The notes under the pieces: generated by a model
The model's database searches: none
What the model was told of the DNA's origin: nothing
The model's input: only the letters and a program-made list of their open reading frames with translations
Position numbers and translations under genes: made by a program
From: Spiroplasma endosymbiont of Aspidapion aeneum
GTDB taxonomy: Bacteria > Bacillota_I > Bacilli_A > Mycoplasmatales > Mycoplasmataceae
DNA length: 64,000 bases
NCBI RefSeq assembly: GCF_964031045.1
Contig: NZ_OZ034994.1
Location: 744,001 to 808,000 of the forward strand
Reading direction: 5' to 3'
In this document: piece after piece, positions 44,464 through 56,885 of the stretch
Layout: each line of letters opens with the position of its first letter
How positions within the stretch are numbered: position 1 is the first letter of the stretch

Positions 44464-45261
44464 TTACATATAAAGCTTTTTAGTTTTTTCGTCTAAGTTT
44501 GTTGTGGCATTTTTCTTTAAAATGTCTATTTCTTTTACAAATATCCCTACTTCTGAATTGTAAAACTCAATTAAAACATTATGCAGAACGACAAGATCAA
44601 TAATATTATACTTTTTCTTTATTATTGAAGAATATTTTTCTCCTTTAAGATCTTTTAACATTTCGATAAAAGAATCTGGTTGGACAACCTCTCCAAGGTG
44701 CAAACAATAGTAACAAACAAAACCCTTATTTACATAATCAAATCTAGCTATTAGTTTTTTAGGAAATTTATTGCATCTTATACATTTATTTAAAATTCAT
44801 ATATACCCTGTAAAAGATATTAAAAAGCACAAGAAAAATAAATATGCTTGAAAGGTATTTTTATCATTTCTTAAATATTCTAAATACTTTATTAGTGTAT
44901 CATATATAATTGCATTTTTTTTAGTCCCTAAGTATTCCCCATCAACTAATTTTGAGAGAATATCAACAGATATTTTTAAATAAAGATAATTCTGAATGTT
45001 TTTTGCAATTTCTATATTACTCTCTATGATATATCCAGTTTTTAATTTAGACATACTTTCTTTTTTTCTAGCCTTAAAGATTTCAAATTGTGATATTGAC
45101 ATATCTTGAATAGCATATCTATTTTTAGATTTCATTGTATTTACACCAAGTGCATATATTGACATCTTACCAAATTCGCGAGAAAAAACAGTGATAACTT
45201 TTTTATTATATTCAATATCTGAACTATTTAGAACGATTGCATTAATTTTTGTAAAACTCAT
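44464..45261 (-). CDS. recO: DNA repair protein RecO
   Basis: A 265-residue RecO, which anneals single-stranded DNA and helps RecR load RecA in recombinational repair. The N-terminal OB fold begins MSFTKINAIVLNSSDIEYNK and contains FSREFGKMSIYALGV. The middle is helical, and a zinc-finger-like CIRC-N17-CYYC element follows the TGA-encoded Trp near residue 155. Length is slightly above the usual 240-260. No ribosome-binding site precedes the ATG. It is downstream of era, as in many Firmicutes, separated by 69 bp. Confidence 0.88.
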
Positions 45262-45330
45262 AATTAAATTATATATAAATTAGAAAAAAGAATACAAAAT
45301 TTAGATAGAAAATTATAAATCAAATTATAA

Positions 45331-46236
45331 TTAAGAGATCTCATCATAACCCATTTTCTTTAAAAGACTTCCAGATCTTGTTCAATCTTCTTTAACTTTT
45401 ATATAAAGTTCTAAATAAACTTTACAATGTAAAAAGTCTTGAATCTTTATTCTAGCATCTGTACCAATGGATTTTAATTTAGAACCCGATTTTCCAATTA
45501 ATATTGGTTTCTGAGAATTTCTTTCAACAAAAATAGTTGCATTAATATAGAGGGTTTTTTCTCTATCCTCATATTTTTCAATTAGCACCGCAGAAGAATG
45601 TGGGATTTCTTGTTTTGTTTTAATTAATATTTCTTCACGAATAAGTTCTTTGATAATAAATTTGTTTGTTCTATCAGTTATTTGTTCAATTGGATAATAT
45701 TGGATGTCGCTATATGGAAGTGAATTATAGACTTTTTCAATTAATTGATCAAGGTTTTTATTTACTGGAGAACTTATCTTAACAATATCAACTCAACCAT
45801 CTCATAATTGTCGCCATTCTTTTTCCTTTGCTTCAACATTTTCCTTTTCTAAAAGATCAATTTTTGTGACCACAAGGATTACTGGAGTATTAAATTTAAT
45901 AATTTTTTCTAATAAAAATCTATCATTTTCCCCTATTCATTCATTGCATGGCACAACAAATAAAATAACATCACTGTCTTTTGAAGAAGAAAAAATAATT
46001 CTATTCATGTAATTATTCATCTCCTTTTTAGATGTATGATAGCCAGGAGTATCATAAAATATAATTTGTCCAGCGTCAGAATTAAAAATTCCAGCTATTC
46101 TATCTCTTGTTGTTTGTGCAACTGGGGTAACGATAGAAATTTTTGTACCCAATAATTTATTTAATAATGTTGATTTTCCAACATTAGGTCTTCCAATTAT
46201 TGATACAAATCCAGTTTTAAATTTCTTCTCTTCCAT
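45331..46236 (-). CDS. era: GTPase Era
   Basis: A 301-residue GTPase needed for 16S rRNA maturation and 30S assembly. The G domain has GRPNVGKST (P-loop, residues 15-23), the switch region VAQTTRDRIAG, DTPGYH and the NKxD-type TKID. The C-terminal KH domain has ERNSQKPILIGKSGSKLKSIG, which binds the 3' end of 16S rRNA. TGA encodes Trp in several places (NEWIGEND, KEDWTRSG). It belongs to the ybeY-dgkA-cdd-era-recO block, but two membrane-protein genes are inserted before it. The start is 11 bp after the upstream stop. Confidence 0.96.
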
Positions 46237-46247
46237 TATCTAACTTT

Positions 46248-47462
46248 CTATATTTCATTATTTGAATAATCAATTTTTTCTTCATCAACAGACTCTGTTG
46301 GTAATAATTTGTCCTTATTTTCTTCTAATTCTCTTAGATAATCTTCAAAATCTTCCGGCTTCTCGAATTGAGTAATTACTATCGCCTTAATTTCTGGCTT
46401 TTCTTTTAAAATTCAACCATATAAAATTGCAGACCTTAAACTAGCAAATCATGGAATTATTGAGTAAAAATATGCATACATATAATAATGGTCATAAGCA
46501 TATTCTTGGATCATATATAAAGAGTAAATAAACATTCCTGTACTAACAATAAAAGCTAACCAATAATAAATACAACTATATACATTAAATGGGAAAAAAT
46601 GACTTCCAACATATAAAAAATAGCTAAATATTAGATAAAAATATGCAATTGGTTCAAATTTAAATTGTGGTCAAAAAACATCAATAAAAATAAAGATATT
46701 GGAAAGAATCATTCCATAAATAGCAACGTGTCGTAATATCGCTCTTGCTCTTACTTCTTCTGGGGTTATTCATCTCTTAAATATAAATGCATTTTCCTTA
46801 TCTTTTGTGTCTTGAAATCGTTCAATTCTTTCTCATTCTCTTTTCCACATATCTATATCTTGAAATATATTTCCCAATGGGCGCATAAATATAATAACTA
46901 AGAAATAAAAAACTATAAATAATCAATAATTTCTTAATATATATAAAAGGTCAGAAATGTCATTATATTTGTATAAAAGTCCTCCTCATTTTGCTAAAAA
47001 GAAAACCGAACAAATAATAAGGACTTCACCAATATAAAGTACACTACAGAGATTTGTAAAAATTCAACAATACTTTCCCATCGACTGATAAAAAAAATAT
47101 ATTATAACCATAGAAATTATTATTAAATGATAACCAGATATTATCAAAGTAACATTTAATAATTTGTTTTGACTAGGATCTAATGTTCCAAGTTTAAAAA
47201 CAAATATTTTATAATATATATATAAACAGAAAAACATCAGATAAAATGGTGCTAATCAAATTGATCTTACAAGAACCCTCACACGATATACATAATCTCC
47301 CTCAGACATTATTTTAACATACTTAGAAGCTAAAAATTTAAGAGTAAGAAAGTTTCCCATTCCCCCTCTTATCATATTGTCTTGGCGAACATTTGCCCTA
47401 TTTCTTTTATAGGAACCACCAATTCTATTTATCCTTCTTAAATATCTACTGTATGAACTCAT
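46248..47462 (-). CDS. hypothetical multi-span membrane protein (cdd-era insert, second gene)
   Basis: A 404-residue protein with a basic N-terminus (MSSYSRYLRRINRIGG) and about eight hydrophobic segments. A cytoplasmic loop (DMWKREWERIERFQDTKD) lies after the fourth segment. The C-terminus is acidic (KPEDFEDYLRELEENKDK). The start is ATG after GAAGGAAAT; an in-frame TTG 21 bases earlier would overlap the upstream gene. Stop and era start are 11 bp apart, so it is cotranscribed with era. Not recognised; it is not part of the usual cdd-era arrangement. Confidence 0.75.
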
Positions 47463-47475
47463 ATTTCCTTCTTTT

Positions 47476-48186
47476 TTATGCAACTATCATATTAAAAATA
47501 ATAAATATTAATCCTAGAGATTGAATTAAAATTGAAGAATAGTATATTCAAAGATAATTTATTCAAACTTTTTGTTTTTTTGCTAATTGTATTTTTACTA
47601 TTTCATCATTAATTAATACCTTAAGCCGTTTATATTCTCAATAGCGCAATAAAACTGTAAGGCTAGTAATTGATAGGAATGCAATAAAAATTGATATCAT
47701 TCCGCTAGTATTATCTGGAGATAAATCTCGAATTCTTATAAGTCAATGAGCAAAATCTGCATAAGTTCCACCAAAAACTATTATTAGGAATAAAAACCAT
47801 AATCAAAATGTTAATCACGCATATTTGCTTATACAATTTCTAATCATAATTCTAGCAGATCTTTCACTAAAATAGGCAACGACATCACGTCGATTATAGT
47901 CCATTGCTCCTCTAAATATTGTTTGTGCGTAATTTTGATCAGAATACAGTCTCTCTTTTGAGACCTTTATCTTTGTATCTATGCGCAAATCGTACTTTAA
48001 TTTCTCAAATAACTTTGTTCCATCTTTAACTGTAAATAGCTTGCGCTTTAGTAAACGTCAGTGAAAACCAATACAAATAATGCAGCCAAAGGATATCATT
48101 ATAAAACCAATTATTGCCAAACTGTTTGTGACAATATGATCTAATCTTATAACAACTCAAGACCTCATTTCACCTAATAAATACAT
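47476..48186 (-). CDS. hypothetical four-span membrane protein (cdd-era insert, first gene)
   Basis: A 236-residue protein with about four hydrophobic segments (starting LAIIGFIMISFGC, LTFWLWFLFLIIV, MISIFIAFLSITS and YSSILIQSLGLIF) and a basic loop between the first two (KERLYSDQNYAQTIFRGAM). Start ATG at 48186 follows AAAGGA about 13 nt upstream; an internal ATG seven codons in, preceded by AGGTGAA, is an alternative start. It lies 4 bp after the cdd stop. Both inserted genes are in the operon but have no recognised family; together they may form a small membrane complex. Confidence 0.7.
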
Positions 48187-48190
48187 TTTT

Positions 48191-48601
48191 TTATAATTTT
48201 CCTTTATCAAAATAATAAGGTAAAAATTCTTCTAATCTTGCTTCTAAACAAGGACCAGATTTGTTAAAAATTGTGATTAATTGTTTAGGATCAAGAACTT
48301 CAATCATAAATTGTCGACAAACTCCACACATTGTTCCAATACCCTTAGAGTCTGTATAAAGATAAAAGCTTTCAACATCATCTTTATTATAACCCTGAGA
48401 TATTAATGATGCAAGCGCACTTCTTTCTCCACAAAGCGATGGTGAATAAGCAGCATTTTCTATATTAATTCCATAAACTTTTTCATTATTCTTTAGCTTA
48501 ATAATACAACTAACTCTAAAATTAGAATATGGAACATATGCTCTTTTTGCCAATTCTAATAGCTCCTTAAAAATATCATCTTTATTTACCATTTTCTTCA
48601 T
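48191..48601 (-). CDS. cdd: cytidine deaminase
   Basis: Deaminates cytidine and deoxycytidine in pyrimidine salvage. This 136-residue enzyme has VPYSNFRV near the N-terminus, NIENAAYSPSLCGERSA (zinc Cys and catalytic Glu; CGER in place of CAER) and GTMCGVCRQFM (the second zinc site, usually PCGxCRQ). The last residue before the PCxxC-like motif is Met, a small change. Start is ATG at 48601; a GTG six bases upstream is in frame, but the ATG is simpler. It starts 9 bases after the dgkA stop. It belongs to the ybeY-dgkA-cdd-era block. Confidence 0.93.
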   Translation of the reverse strand: MKKMVNKDDIFKELLELAKRAYVPYSNFRVSCIIKLKNNEKVYGINIENAAYSPSLCGERSALASLISQGYNKDDVESFYLYTDSKGIGTMCGVCRQFMIEVLDPKQLITIFNKSGPCLEARLEEFLPYYFDKGKL

Positions 48602-48610
48602 TATCACTCT

Positions 48611-49030
48611 CTACTTTAAAAAATCTTCAATTCTCGCAACAAAAGGATTATAAAAAATAAATGCTCCGATCGCAATTGACATTATTGAATTCAAGACAGA
48701 TGCTGCTGCACAAATATCTTTTATTTTCTTAGCGTGAACATTGTATTCAAAACTAAGTAAATCTACAAAATTCTCAATAGCAGTATTTAAAAACTCAATT
48801 CCAAATAAGACTCCGATTGTTAGTAGTAAAATTGCTCACTCAATACTATCCAATTCAACTCAAATACCAATTCCAATAACTAAAATTGTTATTATTGCAT
48901 AATAAATTAGAGTACTTTCCTCTCTTAAAGCAACAACCAAACCCTTAAACGCGTTATGGAATTTTTTTCGTAACTTAAATCCGGGAGATACTCTTCTTTT
49001 TGAATTATTATGTTTTTTTTCTTTTGCCAT
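48611..49030 (-). CDS. dgkA: diacylglycerol/undecaprenol kinase
   Basis: A 139-residue membrane kinase of the DgkA/UdpK type that phosphorylates a lipid alcohol. It has KGLVVALREESTLIYYAIIT, the active-site segment EFLNTAIENFVDLL (ExxNTAIExxVDL) and KKIKDICAAASVLNSI, with three membrane spans. In Firmicutes this enzyme makes undecaprenyl phosphate; with a wall-less cell the natural substrate is uncertain, although uppS is also present in this window. The start is ATG (49030), followed by a Lys-rich N-terminus. It lies in the usual place between ybeY and cdd. Confidence 0.9.
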
Positions 49031-49118
49031 AGTTACCTTTAATTATTATAATATATTTTTAAGATAATAACTATATAAACTAGCCTAAGAATCAATAAAA
49101 AAATATTCTTCTCAATAC

Positions 49119-49598
49119 TTATTTGAGACTATAAGTAAGGTTAAAATTACTCATAATCTCTTCTGTTAAAGTAAACATTTCTTCTTCCTCTTTTTTACTA
49201 TTTTCATGGTCATATCCAAGTAAATGTAAAATCCCGTGCACAATACACCAAACACCTTCACTTTTTAAAGTGTTCCCATTAGTCTTGATTTTTCTTTGCA
49301 TTTCTGAAAAATTTAAAAAAAGATCTCCAATAATTCTTTCTCCTGTTTGTAAAAATAAATTATCATCAACCTGAAAACTTAAGACATCTGGAATATAGTT
49401 TTTTTTTCGATATTTTATATTTAATTCCTTTGCTTTCGTGTCATTAACTCAAAAAATTGCCAATTCACAATAATAGGAAATTTTTAGTTTTCTTAGGATA
49501 AATAAAAATATCTCATCTATATAATCTTTTGTAAATATTTCTTTAATTTCAATGCATTTTTCATCGTTTAAATAATAATCCAGGCAATATCTTTGCAA
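49119..49598 (-). CDS. ybeY: endoribonuclease YbeY
   Basis: A 159-residue zinc ribonuclease acting in 16S rRNA maturation and ribosome quality control. It has DVLSFQVDDN and ERIIGDLFLN strands and the metal-binding signature HGILHLLGYDHE (HxxxHxxGxDH) near residue 122. The start is TTG at 49598, with GGAG 8 nt upstream; no ATG lies earlier in frame. TGA encodes Trp in AIFWVND. It is 88 bp upstream of dgkA. Downstream of a lipoprotein gene whose stop is 18 bp before it. Confidence 0.92.
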
Positions 49599-49616
49599 AC
49601 AAATTTCTCCTCTATC

Positions 49617-50534
49617 TTACTTTTTAAACATAAATGAAATTAATTTTTTTTCTAACTTAACAGACTGGTTTTTTAGACTAGCAGATACTCTTCCAAAATA
49701 GATAGTTGCAGAATATGTTTTGTTGTTTTGTATATTAGTAAAATCATCATTACTAATAACATGCATTCATTGGTCCATTTGACTTTGACATACCTCAGCA
49801 TAATTTGTATAAATTCTCTTATACCAATTACCAACGGGAAAATCATTACTTGGAGGATTGGGATTATCTTTTTCATCTTCAAATGGGGTTTCACCCTTCT
49901 CAGCGCCAACATTAACTTCTTTATTAAATTTTACATTTGGAGACAAACTATTATACGTGTTAACAATATCTGATTCTGATAATTTTTTTATTGATTTATC
50001 TAACACAGATGCGATTTCGTCTTTTAATATGTCCATTCGTGTACTCAATCATAAATTATAAAAAGAATCTAAATAAGATTCATCAACTTGACCTTGGGGT
50101 AGCAAACCGTTATATAATTTTGCATTTCCAAAGTAAATATTATCAATCCTTTTATTTAAAGGTATTAGGTTTTGTTTTGTAGCATCTTTTGGCACATTGT
50201 TTGAATGTGCAAAGAGTGTTTGCAAGGAAAGGTTAACAACAGTGTTTTCAGAAGAAACACCGCCTTTAGTGTACGTTGTATCATATATATTATATACACC
50301 ATCTTTTCATAGAGGCTTTGATGCATCAGAACCTTCTTCTGGATTTAATGGATCTGGTGGTGATGATGGATTCTTTGGATAAAACTGTGTGGTCAAATTT
50401 AATAAGGAATCTTCCAACGATGATGAAACGCTTGCCATTACTTTGTCTGGACCACAACTTTGAACAGAAAAAAAAGATTGAGCACAACTTGTTGTTAGTC
50501 CTAAAGAACTAAGTATAGACAATAATTTTTTCAT
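49617..50534 (-). CDS. lipoprotein, unknown function
   Basis: A 305-residue probable lipoprotein: MKKLLSILSSLGLTTS, with a lipobox ending VQSC at about residue 27. The next 60 residues are Ser/Pro-rich (NPSSPPDPLNPEEGSDAS). The middle is helical and charged (RMDILKDEIASVLDKSIKKL), and a second Pro/Asp-rich stretch (EDEKDNPNPPSNDFPV) follows. A TATAAT lies at 50562-50567, about 28 bp before ATG, so it has its own promoter inside the rimP-ybeY region. Its insertion separates rimP from ybeY. Function is unknown; such leaders are typical of Spiroplasma-Entomoplasma surface lipoproteins. Confidence 0.8.
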
Positions 50535-50587
50535 TTATAACCTCATTTTTCATATATTAATATTATAATATAAATGTTACCAATATT

Positions 50588-51061
50588 TTAAAATTTTACT
50601 GCAAATCTAATAAAATTTATATCCTCAAATTTACATTTTATTTTTTTATTAACACCTTTAACTAAATAACTAAACATAAATTCATTATTTTCATAGGATT
50701 CTAATGTTACATTATGGTAGAAATTTTCTTTCTTGATTTCCATATATAAATAATTAGATATTTGATTAATTAGTTGTTCTTTAGAATGAATTCTTCTTTC
50801 TAAACCAGCAGAAGCGACCTCTAAAATATATTCAGAGCAAAGATCCTCATTATCATCCAATATTAAAGAAATTTCCTCATTTGCTTTAATTAAAAGATCA
50901 AAATTAACTGTTGGATGATTTTCATCATGTTGGAGCAAAATTTGCAAAACATTCTTATCAAATTCTTTAAGCATATTTATTTCATATATCTGCAAATTTA
51001 ATTTATCAATTATCGGTTTAATTAATAGTTGTATTTTTTCTTTATCAATTTTTAAGTTCAT
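50588..51061 (-). CDS. rimP: ribosome maturation factor RimP
   Basis: A 157-residue RimP, required for 30S subunit maturation. Its N-terminal half contains ILLQHDENHPTVNFD and LCSEYILEVASAGLERRI (the family's LEVSSPGxxRPL segment, with AGLERR here). The C-terminal half carries the SH3-like KGVNKKIKCKFEDINF strand. It starts 9 bp after the polC stop, as in many Firmicutes. The usual next gene, nusA, is absent here; a lipoprotein gene follows instead. Confidence 0.85.
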   Translation of the reverse strand: MNLKIDKEKIQLLIKPIIDKLNLQIYEINMLKEFDKNVLQILLQHDENHPTVNFDLLIKANEEISLILDDNEDLCSEYILEVASAGLERRIHSKEQLINQISNYLYMEIKKENFYHNVTLESYENNEFMFSYLVKGVNKKIKCKFEDINFIRFAVKF

Positions 51062-51070
51062 CTATATATA

Positions 51071-54000
51071 TTATAACTCAAAAGTTAATTGATTACTTGG
51101 TTTTAATGAACTTGTAATGCCTAATTCAGTAAATTTTTTAAGATGAGTTTTATTAATAATTGTTCTATTTTCTAAGTCTTGGATTGAAGTTATCTCAGAT
51201 TCATCCCTTGCTGTGATTATTGATTGAGCAACTGTTGGTCCTAGAGAATCAATTACAACAAACGGCAAATAAATTTCTTTTGCTTGTGTATTTTCGTTAA
51301 TAACTATTTTAAAATCTGCAGCTTGAGATATATTAAAATCAATATTTTTAAAGATAATTCCTCTAGAAAGCATTTCATATATAACTTCATAAAAAGCTAT
51401 TTGTTTATCTCCATCTGTTAATTTATATTGCATAGATGTTATTTCATTAATTTTTTTTAATGAGTAGCTTTTATCATTTAAAAAAGCATGGATATCAAAC
51501 TTATCTGTTCTTAGTGTTAGTCATGCTGTATAAAATTCTTCTGGATAATACAGTTTAAACCAAGCTATGCGATATGACATAATAACATATGCTGTTGCAT
51601 GGCCTTTTGGAAAAAGATACTTAATTTTTAAGCAAGATTCAATATACCAATCTGGAACATTCGCTTTTTTCATTTCATTAATTCACTCTGGCTTTAAACC
51701 ATTACCTTTACGCACACTTTCCATTATTGAAAATGATAATTTCTTATCCAATCCTTTTTCAATTAAATAAACCATTATATCATCTCTACAACCAATAACT
51801 GTTGAAAGTGTTGCTTTTTTTTCTTTTATTAATGTTTGAGCATTCCCATTATAAACATCTGTTCCATGTGTTAACCCAGATATTTGAACTAAATCTGAAA
51901 AATTTTTAGGCTGAGTCTCTTTTAGTACCCCCCTAACAAAACGGGTTCCAAATTCTGGTAAAGCTATTGCACCAGTTGTTTCATCAAGGTCAGATAAGTC
52001 AATATTTAATTTTTTTAAATTTATAAAAAGAGAGTAAACATTTTCATCATTCATTGGAATTTGTAATGGATCAACACCTGTTAATTCAAATAATTTTCTA
52101 ATCATAACTGGGTCATCATGACCTAAAAGGTCAAGTTTTAATAAGTTATCGTGAATGGAATGAAAATCAAAGTGTGTTGTTTTTCAGTCTGAATCAATAT
52201 CATCTGCTGGAAAATTTACAGGTGTAAAATCTTCGATTTCATAACCATTAGGAAGTATAATAATTCCTCCCGCATGTTTTGAGGTTGTTTTTTTAACGCC
52301 AGTGATTTTCATAGATAAACGCTCAATTTCTGCCTTTGTAATATTTACATCGCTGCCAACATTTTCCTGGTATTCTTTTACCAAACCAAAAGCAGTTTTA
52401 TCTGCAACGGTTGAAATAGTTCCTGCACGAAAACAATTGTTTTCTCCAAAAATCTCCTTACAATAATTATGAGCTTGTTCTTGGTAAACACTAGGAAAAT
52501 TTAGATCAATGTCTGGGATTTTATCTCCATCAAATCCTAAAAAAGTTTCGAAAGGAATATTATGGCCATTACCAATCAATTTTGATTTACATTTTGGACA
52601 ACTAATTGTTGGCATGTCAAATCCAGATTTATAATCCTTGCCAGCATCAAAATCACTAAACTGACATTTTTGACATAAATAATGTGGTGGCAATGGATTA
52701 ACTTCTGTTATTTTTGAAAATGTAGCTGTGACACTTGAACCAACACTACCCCTACTTCCAACAACTCAACCATCATCATTTGCTTTTTTAACCAATAAAC
52801 TACTTACCCAATAAATAACCCCATACTTACAGTTGATAATTGAATTAATTTCTTTTTCTAACCTCTCACTAACAATAGTTGGTAACTTTTGTCCATAGGT
52901 TTTAATTGCATTTTTATAACATTCATCTCTTAAATTATTATCACTATTATCCATAACCGGGGGGTACATATCTGTTTTAATTGGTATGATATCTTTATTT
53001 ATAAGGCTCGCAATTTTATTTGTATTTGTTATAACGATTTCTTCGATTAGTTTTTCATCTTCTAAAAAACTAAATTCCTCTAACATCTCATTAGTTGTTC
53101 TTAAATGTTGATTTGGAAAAGTTTTAATTCGATTTGAAAAATCAAATAAAGGATGTCTTGCCCCTTTTAATCATTTAGCATAAATAAATATTTCTTTAGC
53201 AGATTTTAAACTTTTATCGATATAATGGGCATCACTAGAAGCTACTAATAATATGTTATTTTCCTTTGCTAATTTTATTATTTTTTTTATTAGTAAAAGT
53301 AAATCTCCTTCAGAAACTATATTTTTTTCAATTAAATATTTATAAGATGATAGAGGTTGAAGTTCAATATAATCATACTTTTTAATCTCTTTTTCTAATT
53401 TTTCAGAAGTATTAAATAGCCCTAAATTAAAAACCTCACCATCTGCGCAACCAGATCCAATTAAAAGATTCTTATTTTTATTGATTTCTTCTAATTTTTT
53501 TCAGGTTATTTTTGGTGAACCTAAATAACCATCTGTGTGAGAGTGGGAAACAATTTTATAGAGATCTTTAATACCTTGAGAATTTTTTACTAAGACATTT
53601 AAATGAAACCCACGGTTAATAATTATATTTTTGTCCTTATTTTTTTTAAATTGCTTTATTAATTTATTAATATCGTCAATATTGTGTATGTCAAAATTAA
53701 GTCTTGCATAATTTATCATATTCTCGAATATATCTTTTAAAACTTCAGCATCATAGTCTGCTCTATGGGCATCTTCCTCATTATAATTAACAGAATATTT
53801 TCTAGCAACAACTCCGAGACGGTGACTTTTCAATTTTGGCCATAAACATCTAGCTAATGGTAATGTATCAATAACAGTGTTTGGCATTATGTCATATCCA
53901 AGTTTTTTCAATCAAGAATTTAAGAAACCCATATCAAATGAGGCATTATGAGCAACAAGAACAGCATCACCGATAAATTCTAAAATTCTTGGCATTTCTT

Positions 54001-55495
54001 CTTCTATAGATTTTTTGTCATTAAGTAAATCATTTGTAATATGTGTAAGATTTGTTATATAACTGCTTACTGGTTTTCTAGGTTTTATAAGAATATCAAT
54101 TTTTTCATTCTTACCAGATTTACTGTTATATTTAACTGCTCCAAATTCAATAATTTCATTTAGCTCAGGACTTAGTCCTGTAGTTTCTAAATCAAAAACT
54201 ACAAAATCGACTTCAGTAATTTTTTTTGTAAATTGTTTTTCAACAATATTATATTTTTCATCAATAATATTTAACTCACATCCATAAATTACTTTTATTT
54301 TTTCTTCATCATTTAAACCTTTATTAATTTCCTTTTGAGCTAAAAATATATTTGGAAAATTTTGAACATTAAGATGGTCTGTAAAAGCAATTGCCTTCAT
54401 ACCCAATTCCTTTATGTATTTTAAATAATCTAATGGTGTAGAAATACCATCATAGGTTGACATATTTGTATGTGTATGCAGTTCAACCCTTTTTACTTTT
54501 GCATCATCCAAAATTTTTACATTGCTTACTTTTATTTTTTTATACTTTGTAATTGAAAATTCATACTCCTTTTCAAAATCACTGTATAGATAATCACCAA
54601 GAATTGAAATTCAATCACCAATTTTGATAAATTCTTCTTTGTACTTTATGTGTAAGGTATTATTTTCATCATATTTATTAAAGAAATTAAGACTATTTGA
54701 ATTTTTGGGTTCAAATAATTTGGCAATTATAGTTGAATATCCATCAAAAATATGCAATTTATATATTTTAAGACCACTAGATGTAACAGTTATAATAATT
54801 TTTATTAATTCACCATGAACAACAATTTTTCTTGAATTTTTTTCAATTTCTAATAGTGTATTAAAAGTTTTTTCATCTAAATTAACTTTCGAAGATTGTG
54901 ATCATATTTTTTTATTTTCCTTTTTAGGAGTTGAATTAATAATTGGTTTTGTTTCTAACTTGACAATACTATCATCAATTTCTTTTTTTGCTATATTTAA
55001 AATAGATTCATCAACTATAATTTTTGTATTAAAATATCCTAAACCATATTTTTGTAAACGAATTTTTAAATAATCAATATTCTCTTTTGCTTTTTGTCTA
55101 AGATTTTCATCAGGGATAATAAAATCAATATTGTTATTATCCAAATCTAACCTTATATATTGTTTTTTAAAAAGGACAGATAAAAAACCATCATTGTTTT
55201 GACGAACCCTTGTATAATGAATGTGTTCTAGATAATCAAAAAAGATCTCATCTGTTAAATGTGCTTTAATAATATAAATCGCACTGATATGGGTATTTTC
55301 AAAACCCGGTTCTAATTTCTTTAAAATTGATGTTGGTAAGAAAATATTTGCTAGAACCTTAATTCGAGCAATAGATTTTACCTTATCATAGACAATATTA
55401 TCAGAATCGATCCTTAATTTCGACAATAAAGCCAGCTCTGAATCTTGAAAACTGTTATTAGATGCTTCAATAATTTTTTTAATGTAATCGTCCAT
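51071..55495 (-). CDS. polC: DNA polymerase III PolC-type, alpha subunit
   Basis: The replicative Gram-positive polymerase, 1474 residues, near the usual 1440-1470. N-terminal OB region, then PHP domain with [14 protein letters not shown] near residue 337 and AFTDH, interrupted by a proofreading 3'-5' exonuclease with [14 protein letters not shown] (Asp and Glu near 435-437), [12 protein letters not shown] and [10 protein letters not shown]. The zinc-binding site includes CQKC (941-944) and CPKC. Polymerase motifs include [14 protein letters not shown] and [14 protein letters not shown]. Numerous TGA codons encode Trp, so it must not be read as fragments. It lies between rseP (12 bp upstream) and rimP (9 bp downstream) and is probably cotranscribed with them. 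Confidence 0.97.
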
Positions 55496-55507
55496 TATTT
55501 ACCTTTT

Positions 55508-56809
55508 CTATCGTGTTATATCAACAACTGTTGATAAAATTATCAAACCAAGCATAATACAAATTCCAATGCCATATATCCAATATTTTGTTTTTGTATT
55601 AATTTCTCTTTTTAAAACCATTTCAATAAAATTTTCAATCATTCTATATCCATCAAGTGGAGGAATAAATAACATGTTAAACATAAATAAACTTGCACTA
55701 ATTGAACCGACAAATAAGAAAAATTGAGAAGAATTAGAAATAGATTTAGAAGCCACATTAATAATACCAATAGGGCCTGATAGACTTTTAAAATTACCAA
55801 CAAAAAGATTTCCAAATGCTTTTATTGTTGAAAAAATTTGAATGAATGTTTCTTTTAGTCCAAAAACAAATGCTTGAGATGAAGATAAAAAATAATGTGT
55901 TGGCGGAGATATTCCAATATTGTCACCCGGTTTGTATGGGTGATTTCCAATCATAGAATAAAAAATTTTATTGTTAATAAATTTTTCAGAATAACTATCT
56001 CGTTGACGAAATAATAACTGCACGTCAAATTTTAACTTACCACCTTTATTATCTAATGATTTTGTTGAAGCAACTTGGTCAATAAATGAATATACGGTTG
56101 TGTAATAAGTTGGTGCATTTTTACTATCTTTTTTAAGGAAAACATTTTCTTTTTTATAGTTATCTGCATAGGAATAATTTTTGACATTTGTATAATCTAT
56201 TTCAGGATCACTATTAGTAGTAGCCTTGTCTTTATCGTTGTCTAAAGAAGAAATATTTAAATAATATTTATTTTCATCACTATTAAATGATCAAATTCTC
56301 ATTCCAATCAGCGTTAAATCTTGTTCATATTTCAATTTAACATCGCCTTTATTAACTATTTCATCTGCAGAACTTTTAGAAATTGAAGAATAATTTGCTC
56401 CATAAAAATACATGTCATTTGAGTAATATTTATTAACACCAATAACAGTACTAAATAAAAATAAAGCAATAACTAAATTTACAAGTGGACCACAAATAAT
56501 GAAAATAGTTTTTTTTCAGCGATTAATAGATTCAAGTTTTCTCTCGTCAGGAACATCCTCATTTTCCCTACCTTTTGGTGGGTCAACATCTTTTGAAGCT
56601 ATATAATTAAACCCTCCAAATGGAAATATTTTAAATTTAAACCACGTTTCTTTTCCTTTGATTGTAAATAATGTTGGCCCAAATCCAATGGCAAATTCAT
56701 ATACATATGCTCCCGATAATTTAGCAACAACAAAATGACCCAATTCATGAAGTGTAATTAATATTAATAATGAAATAATACCAATTAATATTCCTAGAAA
56801 AATAGCCAT
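55508..56809 (-). CDS. rseP: site-2 intramembrane metalloprotease RseP
   Basis: A 433-residue zinc protease that cleaves membrane-embedded substrates such as anti-sigma factors and signal peptides. It has HELGHFVVAK in the first membrane helix (HExxH) and the third ligand in FIPPLDGYRMIENF (LDG). A region with GKETWFKFKIFPFGGF follows the first span. The periplasmic part of 56024-56500 would hold the PDZ-like region but is Asn/Asp/Lys-rich and diverged. The start is ATG after TTAGGAGTGTAA. It sits between dxr and polC, a common order in Firmicutes (uppS-cdsA-dxr-rseP-polC). Confidence 0.93.
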
Positions 56810-56885
56810 TTACACTCCTAATTTTTTTGTAATAAATAATTTACCTTTATATTTTAACTTAAAGAATAAATTAATATAATGTTTA

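Noticed and set aside
51071-55495. polC as a set of frameshifted or broken fragments
   Set aside because: All breaks are TGA codons in one frame, read as Trp in this genetic code.
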